Both the position numbers and the translations under genes were made by a program. A stretch of 20,577 nt of DNA, taken from positions 1 to 20,577 of the IMG/VR virus record IMGVR_UViG_3300036045_000069; one strand, 5' to 3'. This DNA comes from a virus. Every line of letters starts with the position of its first letter. Position 1 is the first letter of the stretch. Of this stretch, positions 1 to 5,165 are shown piece by piece. The notes under the pieces were generated by a model, which was not told the DNA's origin, did not search any database, and saw nothing but the letters and a program-made list of their open reading frames with translations.

Positions 1-675
1 GCCCACGCAGCCGGAGATCAGGGGCAGGCGCAGCTCGGGCGGCGCCACGCCCAGCACGTCGGAGGCGAAGGACCAGCTACGCGGCGTGGGGAACTCCCGC
101 TCGTTCCGCTCCGGCTTGAAGTCGTGCAGGAGCGCCGGCTTGTACTGCATCAGGGAGATGACGGCCGGGTGGACGCCCGCCGCCTGCGCCCACGCCGTCC
201 AGTCGGCGAGGCTCACCTCCAGGTCCAGGTGGATGAAGCGGTTGAGGAGGGGCGTGATCAGCCGCCGCGCGCCCGCCTGGTCCTCCTGCCGGTTGCCGCA
301 CGCGACCACCATCGCCCCCTCCGGCAGGCGGTAGCTGCCCACCTTGCGGTCGAGCGTCAGCTGCATCGCCGCCGCCTGGACAAGCGGCGCCGCTTGCGGC
401 AGCTCCTCCAGGGCGATGATGCCACGCCACTCGGGGTCGTCGGGGAACAGGGTGTTGACCCACTCGACCGTCTTCGCCTTCTGGTCCACCACCGGGAACT
501 TCAGGTCGCCCGGCTCGTGGTACACCAGCCGCACGTCGAGCACGCCCACGCCCAGCTCGCCCGCCGCCTGCTTCACCACGTCGCTCTTGCCCACCCCCGG
601 CGGCCCCCACAAGGCGAGGGGGCGCCTGGTCGGGTACAGCGCCTTGATGGCTCCCTTCACGTCGCTCGGCGTCAT
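1..675 (-). CDS. MoxR-like AAA+ ATPase (partial, C-terminus beyond left edge)
   Basis: The ATG is at 675 and the frame stays open for 225 codons to the window edge. Walker A is GPPGVGKS at residues 24-31, a Walker B-like IIALEEL lies at 86-92 and a sensor-1 Asn (ACGNR, N129) follows. The next segment (RRLITPLLNRFIHLDLEV) matches the NRF region of MoxR/YehL-type ATPases. MoxR proteins are known as chaperone-like AAA+ ATPases that usually work with a von Willebrand factor A protein encoded next door; here that partner would lie beyond position 1 (inference). Walker B has Glu where the first acidic residue is usually Asp. The gene has its own sigma70-like promoter (731-759) and a perfect hairpin in its leader, so it can be expressed apart from the upstream small-gene operon. 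The AAA+ assignment is firm; the MoxR subfamily is likely. Confidence 0.9.
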   Translation of the reverse strand, partial: MTPSDVKGAIKALYPTRRPLALWGPPGVGKSDVVKQAAGELGVGVLDVRLVYHEPGDLKFPVVDQKAKTVEWVNTLFPDDPEWRGIIALEELPQAAPLVQAAAMQLTLDRKVGSYRLPEGAMVVACGNRQEDQAGARRLITPLLNRFIHLDLEVSLADWTAWAQAAGVHPAVISLMQYKPALLHDFKPERNEREFPTPRSWSFASDVLGVAPPELRLPLISGCVG

Positions 676-699
676 GGCTCGCTTTCTCGTGAGATGATG

Positions 700-726
700 G
701 AGGCGGGGCAACAATTGCCCCGCCTC
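700..726. promoter_or_regulatory. Perfect 12-bp stem hairpin in leader of the AAA+ gene
   Basis: GAGGCGGGGCAA (700-711), loop CAA, TTGCCCCGCCTC (715-726) is a perfect inverted repeat. No T-tract follows in either direction, so a classical terminator is not shown. The predicted start of the leftward transcript (about 724) falls at its edge, so the mRNA would begin with this hairpin. It could be an operator overlapping +1, a stabilising 5' stem-loop, or a factor-dependent end for the operon ending at 830. Confidence 0.6.
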
Positions 727-730
727 GTTA

Positions 731-759
731 ACTTTACAACACGTTTCGGAAATCGTCAA
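731..759 (-). promoter_or_regulatory. Sigma70-like promoter for the AAA+ gene
   Basis: On the minus strand TTGACG (759-754) and TAAAGT (736-731) are separated by exactly 17 bp. The segment is clearly less GC-rich than its surroundings and about 55 bp upstream of the ATG at 675. A 17-mer shared with the 88-bp repeats (757-773) overlaps the -35 box. No other promoter is visible between 830 and 675. Confidence 0.6.
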
Positions 760-829
760 CTCAATTGCAATTCACTGGACCAGGGTGCCCATGTGGACCC
801 CGGCCGATCGCGTGCGGACAACTACGAAT

Positions 830-1165
830 TCACCGATCACGTGTCACCTCCAGCTTGTCAATGACCATGTCGAACTGCCGTAATACGGCGGCGTGGCCCC
901 AGCACACGTCGTCGTTCATGTTGATCACCTCCTGGCGCGGGTCGTCGCAATCAATGCCGATTAGGAGGCGGCATGCGGGGGGGACCAACTGGTCGAACAC
1001 CGACGCCGCCTTGTAAATGGCGCCGACGGCACACCACTTGCAGGCAACCACGTCATAAACGCCCACCTCGTACCCCTCCTTGTTCCTGGCGTAGGCGCCC
1101 GTCGTCCACCGCGTCGGGCTGGCGATCAGCTGCCGCGCCCCCTTCAGAACGTCAAGCGGCGTCAC
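830..1165 (-). CDS. DUF6197-type small protein, paralog 1
   Basis: Last member of a leftward array of related genes. The 111-aa product has the array's three landmarks: an N-terminal LKGARQLIASPTRW segment, a WCAVGA motif (Cys about residue 45), and a C-terminal NDD...H element followed by an amphipathic helix. This pattern matches what I know of DUF6197, a family of small phage and actinobacterial proteins of unknown function. Two GTG starts are possible. The one at 1171 directly abuts the GGGAGG ribosome-binding site, so the one at 1165, with 5-nt spacing, is preferred; no ATG is available. The gene overlaps the end of the upstream paralog by 14 nt, implying translational coupling. Function is not known. 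The conserved Cys, Asn-Asp and His might form an active or metal site (inference). Confidence 0.8.
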   Translation of the reverse strand: MTPLDVLKGARQLIASPTRWTTGAYARNKEGYEVGVYDVVACKWCAVGAIYKAASVFDQLVPPACRLLIGIDCDDPRQEVINMNDDVCWGHAAVLRQFDMVIDKLEVTRDR

Positions 1166-1508
1166 CGCCACCTCCCTCTTTGGCGATGGCCCCGTCGAGC
1201 ACGGCCAGAACGTCTTCGTGCGTCGTGCGCGGCCAGTCGTTGAAGCTGACTATGTGCATCTCGTGCCTTACATACGGCCGGCGCAGGATGGCCCGTCGCA
1301 CCGCCGAAGTCACCGAAATAGGCAGCGCGTCGTCTGACCGCATTCCGAGCACCCGGAGCAGGGCGCCGTACAGGCAGAACCGGCAGGCTTCCCTGCTGTG
1401 CAAAGGCACCTGATGGCCGAATCGGTCTGTAGACATGTCACCCCTTGCCCACGCCTTGGGCTGCTCGATCAGGGCGCGGGCCTGCTTCAACACGTCAACC
1501 ACCCTCAT
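1152..1508 (-). CDS. DUF6197-type small protein, paralog 2
   Basis: The 118-aa product opens MRVVDVLKQARALIEQP and carries FCLYGA in place of WCxxGA. It ends with FNDWPRTTHEDVLAVLDGAI, the best copy in this window of the family's C-terminal ND...H-x-D-V-L element. The ATG at 1508 is chosen because AAGGAGG lies 8 nt upstream and because it overlaps the stop of the upstream paralog as ATGA. An in-frame ATG further upstream would run through the neighbouring gene and add an Arg-rich, shadow-like tail. The Gly/Asp/Ala-rich C-terminus is variable among the paralogs. Family assignment rests on motif spacing shared with its neighbours; the biochemical role is unknown. Confidence 0.82.
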   Translation of the reverse strand: MRVVDVLKQARALIEQPKAWARGDMSTDRFGHQVPLHSREACRFCLYGALLRVLGMRSDDALPISVTSAVRRAILRRPYVRHEMHIVSFNDWPRTTHEDVLAVLDGAIAKEGGGGDAA

Positions 1509-1840
1509 GCCCCCGCCTCCTTCCTGGCTATCACGCGGTCGAAGATCGCGAGGACATCGCCATGACACGTCGCCTCGCTGTCGTTGACAGCAACGATGGA
1601 TCGCAGGTCGCGCGGCAAACCCCGACACTCCTCATTCAGCAGGCAGATAGCCTCCATGCACCCCAACGTGCGCCCCAACGCCGCCCTCTCGCACGCGCCG
1701 GAAGCACACCACATCGCCGCGTCGCCAGCGAGCGGCGGCACGGTCGCGCCGTGTGCGTCCCTCGCCAAAGCGAACCGCGTCCAGCTGCCGGGCGGCGTGA
1801 TCAGCTGCCGGGCTTTCTTCAAGATCTCGAACCATGTCAT
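1505..1840 (-). CDS. DUF6197-type small protein, paralog 3
   Basis: The 111-aa product begins MTWFEILKKARQLITPP and has the WxRFALARD segment typical of the family. It contains MWCASGAC with the conserved Cys and Gly-Ala, and VNDSEATCHGDVLAIFDRVIA near the C-terminus. It overlaps both neighbours by ATGA (1505-1508 and 1837-1840), so it sits in a fully coupled run of genes. A purine-rich AGGAGGGGAAAGG tract precedes the ATG. Apart from these landmarks it shares little sequence with paralogs 1 and 2, so the duplications look old rather than recent. Function unknown. Confidence 0.82.
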   Translation of the reverse strand: MTWFEILKKARQLITPPGSWTRFALARDAHGATVPPLAGDAAMWCASGACERAALGRTLGCMEAICLLNEECRGLPRDLRSIVAVNDSEATCHGDVLAIFDRVIARKEAGA

Positions 1841-2094
1841 GTGCCTTTCCCCTCCTCTTTGGCGATGGCCCGCCTGATCAGGGCCGTCACGTCCGCGTTG
1901 GTCGCCTTCGCCTCGAACTCCGAGAGCGACTGGTACCTGCCCGGCATCTCCTTGTAGAGCGGGTAGAGGAAGCGCGTCGGCATCATGTTCCATTGCCCCA
2001 CGCCGGCCGCCTGCATGGCCAGGCCGCGCAGGTCAGACCTGCCGCTCGCCGTCGCGGCCAGCATCGTCGCGTGCAGGAACTCAAGAGTCGTCAT
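1837..2094 (-). CDS. Divergent array member lacking the Cys-Gly-Ala core
   Basis: The 85-aa product lies inside the DUF6197-type array, with ATGA overlaps on both sides. It is about 25 aa shorter than its neighbours and lacks both the [WF]CxxGA motif and the Asn-Asp pair. What it keeps is the N-terminal MTTLEFLHATM helix and a C-terminus (NADVTALIRRAIAKEEGKGT) very like that of paralog 2 (DVLAVLDGAIAKEGGGG). I read it as a shortened or decayed paralog, or a partner subunit that kept only the helical ends. It could instead be an unrelated small gene with a chance C-terminal match. The intact frame and kept overlaps argue against simple decay. Confidence 0.72.
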   Translation of the reverse strand: MTTLEFLHATMLAATASGRSDLRGLAMQAAGVGQWNMMPTRFLYPLYKEMPGRYQSLSEFEAKATNADVTALIRRAIAKEEGKGT

Positions 2095-2420
2095 AGCGCG
2101 GCCCTCCCGATGGCGTCCTCGAACAGGGCCATGATCTCACCGTGCTCGCGCGACGGGCCGTCGTTGTAGCTGCTGATCGTGTCCCGCCTGTTGGGCAAGG
2201 CCGCCTTGAGCATGGCGATCGCGGCCTGCCGCACCCATTCCGGCTCGTCCTGCCCCTGGCGCAGCACGGCCCCGATGGGGCAGAAGCTCACCGCCGCCGC
2301 CATGTCGTAGCTCGTCGGCTTGCCCTTGATGTCACGGCACATCGCACCCCGCGACCACTTGGCCGGGCCGTCCATCAGAAGCTTGGCCCGGCGCAGCAGG
2401 CCACTCACGCGGCTTGACAT
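2091..2420 (-). CDS. DUF6197-type small protein, paralog 4
   Basis: The 109-aa product starts MSSRVSGLLRRAKLLMDGPA and has WSRGAMCRDIKG, then SFCPIGAV with the conserved Cys and Gly-Ala, and YNDGPSREHGEIMALFEDAI near the end. The ATG at 2420 follows GGGGGAGGGG and overlaps the upstream gene's 3' end by 16 nt. Its own stop overlaps the next start as ATGA. Length and motif spacing agree with paralogs 1 to 3. Soluble, no signal peptide or membrane segment. Function unknown. Confidence 0.82.
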   Translation of the reverse strand: MSSRVSGLLRRAKLLMDGPAKWSRGAMCRDIKGKPTSYDMAAAVSFCPIGAVLRQGQDEPEWVRQAAIAMLKAALPNRRDTISSYNDGPSREHGEIMALFEDAIGRAAL

Positions 2421-3010
2421 GACCCCTCCCCCAGTCGGATCGCCTGGCTGAAAAGGGTCATGATCAGCTCGTGGCTGCACCACTCCTCGTCGTTGAAGCG
2501 CGGCACGCTCTTGTAGCCGAACGGCAAGGCCGCGTGGAGCAGCCGGTCGGCCTCGTCGATCTCGTCGTAGCTAGCGTGTACCGCCAGCCCGCACTTGGCC
2601 AAAGCCCCGACCGGACACCACCGCACGCACGCCGGGTCGTCCGGTCGGAGGTACACCTTCCTCTCCGTCTTCTCGTCGATTCGGAACATCGGCCTGTTCG
2701 GCGCCAGCTTGGCCCACCTCATCGGGTCGCTCAGCAGATCCCGGGCCTCCTTGAGCACCCTCACCGCCCCCCTCTTCAGACCGCTCATCGTCGTCCCCCG
2801 TAAGATGATCTCCACCGAGCGCAACGCGCACCTGACCACCACTTCAACGACGCGGGCCGCCACGCCGGGCGCGATGCCCAGCATGGCGGCCACGTCCCGC
2901 ACGGCCAGCGCCCTCAAGGCGTCTGACGGCGGCGGGGCGGCCGTTCCGGGCCGACTCCGCCCCGCCGCCGGCGGCTTTTGCCTCGCCGCCCACTTGTGCG
3001 TCGCCGCCAT
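2405..3010 (-). CDS. DUF6197-type protein with helix-turn-helix-like N-terminal extension, paralog 5
   Basis: The frame gives 201 aa from the ATG at 3010. Residues 75-201 are a DUF6197-type unit: VLKEARDLLSDPMRW, RWCPVGAL, FNDEEWCSHELIMTLFSQAI. Residues 1-74 are an extra part: a basic Pro/Ala-rich tail and then LAVRDVAAMLGIAPGVAARV, which resembles a helix-turn-helix. There is no stop between the parts. An internal ATG at 2788 (MSGLKRG) would give a 127-aa protein like its siblings, behind only a weak GGGGGA. The start at 3010 is preferred because it follows the microprotein stop by one base, keeping operon packing, though its own ribosome-binding site is also weak. Possibly a DNA-binding fusion; the start is the main uncertainty. 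Confidence 0.7.
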   Translation of the reverse strand: MAATHKWAARQKPPAAGRSRPGTAAPPPSDALRALAVRDVAAMLGIAPGVAARVVEVVVRCALRSVEIILRGTTMSGLKRGAVRVLKEARDLLSDPMRWAKLAPNRPMFRIDEKTERKVYLRPDDPACVRWCPVGALAKCGLAVHASYDEIDEADRLLHAALPFGYKSVPRFNDEEWCSHELIMTLFSQAIRLGEGSCQAA

Positions 3011-3011
3011 C

Positions 3012-3071
3012 TTAATCCCCGGAAGCCAGGTGTAAGAACAGCACCACCGCCATCAGCTCGATCCAGCACAT
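3012..3071 (-). CDS. 19-aa membrane microprotein, TGATG-coupled
   Basis: A 19-codon frame (MCWIELMAVVLFLHLASGD) starts at an ATG that shares its A with the TGA stop of the upstream 77-aa gene. AAGGAG lies at ideal spacing 8 nt before that ATG. Its TAA ends one base before the next gene's ATG at 3010. The middle (LMAVVLFLHLA) is strongly hydrophobic, long enough for a short membrane insertion. Too small for homology-based calling; the support is the ribosome-binding site, overlap and exact fit into the gap. It could instead be a leader or coupling peptide whose translation matters more than its product. Confidence 0.5.
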   Translation of the reverse strand: MCWIELMAVVLFLHLASGD

Positions 3072-3304
3072 CACGGCAACTCCTTGCTGCCCACCAGCGT
3101 CAGCGTCACCCCCACCTGCACCGGCACCTTCACGCCCCCCACCTCTAACGTCACCTTGCCGTTGGCGTACCACCCCAGCGACCCCGTGCTGAACTCTCGC
3201 GCCTCCGCCACCACCGCCTTCCCGTCGATCGTCACCAGGACGTCCTTCGCCTCCGCCCGGAACTTCGCCCGGTCAACCGGGCACACCGTCTTCGCAGCAG
3301 CCAT
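3071..3304 (-). CDS. Small conserved-looking protein (77 aa), first gene of the leftward operon
   Basis: The ATG at 3304 is preceded by AAGGGGGG at 8-nt spacing. The product starts MAAAKTVCPVDRAKFRAEAK and has a predicted beta-rich core with SLGWYANGKVTLEVGGVKV and VQVGVTLTLVGSKEL. No signal peptide or membrane helix is seen. I have an impression of similar GWYANGKV...VGSK proteins in planctomycetes, but this is recollection only. It is the first gene after the duplicated promoters in the 88-bp repeats and is coupled to the microprotein by TGATG. Function unknown. Confidence 0.78.
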   Translation of the reverse strand: MAAAKTVCPVDRAKFRAEAKDVLVTIDGKAVVAEAREFSTGSLGWYANGKVTLEVGGVKVPVQVGVTLTLVGSKELP

Positions 3305-3361
3305 CTCTCGAACCCCCCTTCGTGAAAAGTTTCCGTCACGCCGCCATCACGGCTTGAATGA

Positions 3362-3390
3362 AATATGCAACTCAATCACAATTCTGTCAA
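3362..3390 (-). promoter_or_regulatory. Sigma70-like promoter P1 of the leftward operon (repeat copy 1)
   Basis: TTGACA (3390-3385), a 17-bp spacer, and CATATT (3367-3362) on the minus strand: a perfect -35 and a four-of-six -10. The start would be near 3355, giving a leader of about 50 nt before the ATG at 3304. That leader contains the GCCGTGATGGCGGCGTGACGG imperfect inverted repeat. Confidence 0.7.
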
Positions 3391-3449
3391 GGACATCGAA
3401 CCCCCCTTCGTGAAAAGTTTCCGTCACGCCGCCATCACGGCTTGAATGG

Positions 3450-3478
3450 AATATGCAACTCAATCACAATTCTGTCAA
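3450..3478 (-). promoter_or_regulatory. Sigma70-like promoter P2 of the leftward operon (repeat copy 2)
   Basis: The same TTGACA-N17-CATATT arrangement occurs at 3478-3450 in the second repeat copy, 88 bp upstream of P1. On the opposite strand of this copy TTGAAT (3442-3447) and CACAAT (3465-3470), also 17 bp apart, could serve the rightward gene at 3515. The two directions overlap and so would compete. Confidence 0.6.
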
Positions 3479-3514
3479 GGACATATCGCATCCGTTTCAA
3501 GTTGCGAGTGAAAA

Positions 3515-4102
3515 ATGGACCCGACCCTCAAGGCGATGCTCTATGAGGCGATGGCCGCTCACGGACGGGCGGCGGCCAACGCCTCGCGGTTCCGGGCGTG
3601 GCACCGCACGACACGGCTGGTCATGGCCGACAGGCTGCTCGACGACGGCGACGACGACAGGGCCGACCAGCTGCGCCGACTGCCCGGACTGGTGCCGCTC
3701 CTGTGCGTGCCGTTCACGCCGGGCCGGGTGATCTACAACGTGAGACCCCACGTCATGCCGGTCACCAAAGCCCGGCCCTGGCTACGCCTCCTGGACGACG
3801 ACTTCGCCCAAGCCGGCATCGTCCGGTGCTTGGCGTACAGGGAGTTGTTATTCCAGCTGCCCACCCCCATCGGCGACGCCGGCCAGCCTTACGTCACCAC
3901 CGGCCCGCTCTGGCTCGAAGTGATGCCCAAGGTGTGGGGCGTGGCCGTCACCATCGACCTCCACCCCGCCGACCCAGACGAGCAGACCACCTGGCACATC
4001 AACGTCGAAGCCGTTCTCGCGCAGAGACGCCGCGAACTCGCGGCCATGTTCGGGGAGTACGCCGATGCTCAGAAAGCTATGGAGGTGGCTCATGGGGCCT
4101 GA
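3515..4102 (+). CDS. Hypothetical protein, first gene of a rightward three-gene operon
   Basis: The 195-aa product begins MDPTLKAMLYEAMAAHG. Residues about 25-60 (FRAWHRTTRLVMADRLLDDGDDDRADQLRRLP) recall the ADWLEEQGDPRAELIRLQ pattern of TIGR02996 repeat-companion domains of planctomycetes, a weak resemblance. The rest is mixed alpha/beta with no catalytic motif that I recognise. There is no signal peptide or membrane helix. The ribosome-binding site before the ATG at 3515 is poor (GAGTG), so translation may be modest. It lies about 30 bp after the 88-bp repeats and its 3' end overlaps the next gene by 11 nt. Function unknown. Confidence 0.75.
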   Translation: MDPTLKAMLYEAMAAHGRAAANASRFRAWHRTTRLVMADRLLDDGDDDRADQLRRLPGLVPLLCVPFTPGRVIYNVRPHVMPVTKARPWLRLLDDDFAQAGIVRCLAYRELLFQLPTPIGDAGQPYVTTGPLWLEVMPKVWGVAVTIDLHPADPDEQTTWHINVEAVLAQRRRELAAMFGEYADAQKAMEVAHGA

Positions 4103-4376
4103 CACCTGCATGTGTATCGGCTGCGCCGTCCGGCTGAAAGGGGGCCGCCTCATGTGCCCCCTGCACTGGCGCGACGTGCCGCCAGGCATCAAGGATCGGA
4201 TTGTCGCGGCCTACGGGCTGGACGGAGACGAGTTCTCCCACCAGCTCCTCCGGGCCGTGAACGAGATCGCCATGCAGGAGGGCCTCATGTCCCTCGCCGA
4301 CGCCATCGCCAGCGAGGAGGAGAGCCTCCGCAAGATGGGGCGCGCTCGTCGCCAACGTAAAAGGAGAGACCTTTGA
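4092..4376 (+). CDS. Small Cys-rich zinc-finger-like phage protein
   Basis: The 94-aa product has Cys at residues 6, 8, 11 and 22 and His at 25 (CMCIGC, then MCPLHWRDVPPGIKDRIVAAY). Cys-x2-Cys, ten residues, Cys-x2-His plus the HW...VP...R..V segment is common in small phage proteins thought to bind one zinc ion; their role is unknown. The ATG at 4092 is preferred over one at 4065 because GGAGGTGG stands just before it. It overlaps the upstream gene by 11 nt. The acidic middle (IASEEESLRK) and basic end (RARRQRKRRD) suggest nucleic-acid contact (inference). It overlaps the next start as TGATG. Confidence 0.82.
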   Translation: MGPDTCMCIGCAVRLKGGRLMCPLHWRDVPPGIKDRIVAAYGLDGDEFSHQLLRAVNEIAMQEGLMSLADAIASEEESLRKMGRARRQRKRRDL

Positions 4377-5095
4377 TGGCCACATGGACCAAGAAGGACG
4401 AGAACTTCGTCCGTGACAACTACAAGACGATGCCAATCGCCCAGCTCTGCCTCTTGCTCGGCCGCACGCCGATCCAAGTCCGCAACAAGGCGAATTGCAT
4501 CGGCGTGCGCCGCCGCAACATGCTGCGCTATCTGGAGAAGGACATCCTTTACCTCTACAGCCGCCAGATGTGCGACTCCGCCATAGCCCGAGAGCTTGGC
4601 CTGGACCAGGGCGGCGTCTCACGCTGGCTACGCAAAAGAGGCTTGCCCCCTCACGGGTCGTGGGGGCCGGACCAAGACATCGCCAAATGGCGCCGGGCCT
4701 GCAACATCAGAGCACGCCAGATCGGCGCCAGCTCCATCCAGGAGCTGGCCCTGTGTGCCAAGCGCTTGCGATATCTCTCCTTGATGCCCGGCTGCACCAC
4801 CAAAACGCAGGTGGCCGTCATGAAGGCCATCAAGGCCGCGAACGCCGACCCCCTTACAGCCCCCCAGATCGCCGCCGCCGCCAACGTCCATGAATGGACG
4901 GCCAGGCGCGCCATCTACGAACTCGTCAAAGCCGGCGTCCTGCTGCGCTCGTCCGACAAGGTCCCGCGCTACTACCCCTCCACTCGCAAGGGTAAGGAAA
5001 GAAGGCACATCCCTTACCCCTCCGACGAACAGCTGCGCCGTCTGGCCGGCCATTTCCGCGACGAGTGGGTTGAATCACAACGCGTGCGGACCTAA
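4376..5095 (+). CDS. Triple helix-turn-helix DNA-binding protein
   Basis: The 239-aa product contains three putative DNA-binding units: residues 3-44 are Myb/SANT-like (WTKKDENFVRDNY, LLGRTPIQVRNKA); 53-90 resemble a homeodomain-like resolvase or transposase helix-turn-helix (CDSAIARELGLDQGGVSRWL); 158-201 look like a winged helix (TAPQIAAAANVHEWTARRAI followed by LVKAGVLLRSS). Residues 100-150 are a basic linker. There is no catalytic recombinase or nuclease motif, so a transcription regulator or DNA-organising protein is likely. The ATG at 4376 shares its A with the preceding stop and follows AAAGGAGAG; a TTG one codon earlier is less likely. It is the only clear regulator in the window, making it a candidate ligand for the 88-bp repeats or the palindrome (inference). 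Confidence 0.85.
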   Translation: MATWTKKDENFVRDNYKTMPIAQLCLLLGRTPIQVRNKANCIGVRRRNMLRYLEKDILYLYSRQMCDSAIARELGLDQGGVSRWLRKRGLPPHGSWGPDQDIAKWRRACNIRARQIGASSIQELALCAKRLRYLSLMPGCTTKTQVAVMKAIKAANADPLTAPQIAAAANVHEWTARRAIYELVKAGVLLRSSDKVPRYYPSTRKGKERRHIPYPSDEQLRRLAGHFRDEWVESQRVRT

Positions 5096-5098
5096 CCC

Positions 5099-5137
5099 AC
5101 AAAAAGAAAGTGGCGCCGGCATCACGCCGGCGCCACT
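5099..5137 (-). terminator. Rho-independent terminator for the leftward small-gene operon
   Basis: AGTGGCGCCGGC (5109-5120), loop ATCAC, GCCGGCGCCACT (5126-5137) is a perfect 12-bp stem. On the minus strand it is followed directly by TTTCTTTTTG. That orientation terminates transcription of the genes ending at 5166. On the plus strand the stem still follows the stop at 5095 but lacks a T-tract. Confidence 0.8.
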
Positions 5138-5143
5138 CGCGCG

Positions 5144-5161
5144 AAAATCACATGTGATTTT
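5144..5161. promoter_or_regulatory. 18-bp perfect palindrome, copy 1 (AAAATCACATGTGATTTT)
   Basis: A perfect palindrome lying between the converging gene ends at 5095 and 5166, next to the terminator stem. The identical 18-mer occurs at 7235-7252. Two exact copies in 20 kb of GC-rich DNA are unlikely by chance. Here it could also work as a short A/T-flanked terminator hairpin in both directions; the promoter-linked second copy favours a protein-binding site. Confidence 0.75.
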
Positions 5162-5165
5162 TACA

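Larger units (their letters stand above)
3308..3483. repeat. Tandem duplication of an 88-bp regulatory unit
   Basis: Two abutting copies (3308-3395 and 3396-3483) differ at one base (A at 3361, G at 3449). Each holds the inverted-repeat-like CCGTCACGCC/GCCATCACGG block and the promoter region CAACTCAATCACAATTC. The unit fills the divergent gap between the leftward operon (ATG 3304) and the rightward genes (ATG 3515). Each carries a leftward TTGACA-N17-CATATT promoter and, more weakly, a rightward TTGAAT-N17-CACAAT. Near identity suggests a recent duplication or ongoing correction by recombination. Confidence 0.95.

Noticed and set aside
3358-3546. Plus-strand frame across the 88-bp repeats
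   Set aside because: Produced by repeated noncoding DNA; the encoded peptide simply repeats, and the region carries promoters.
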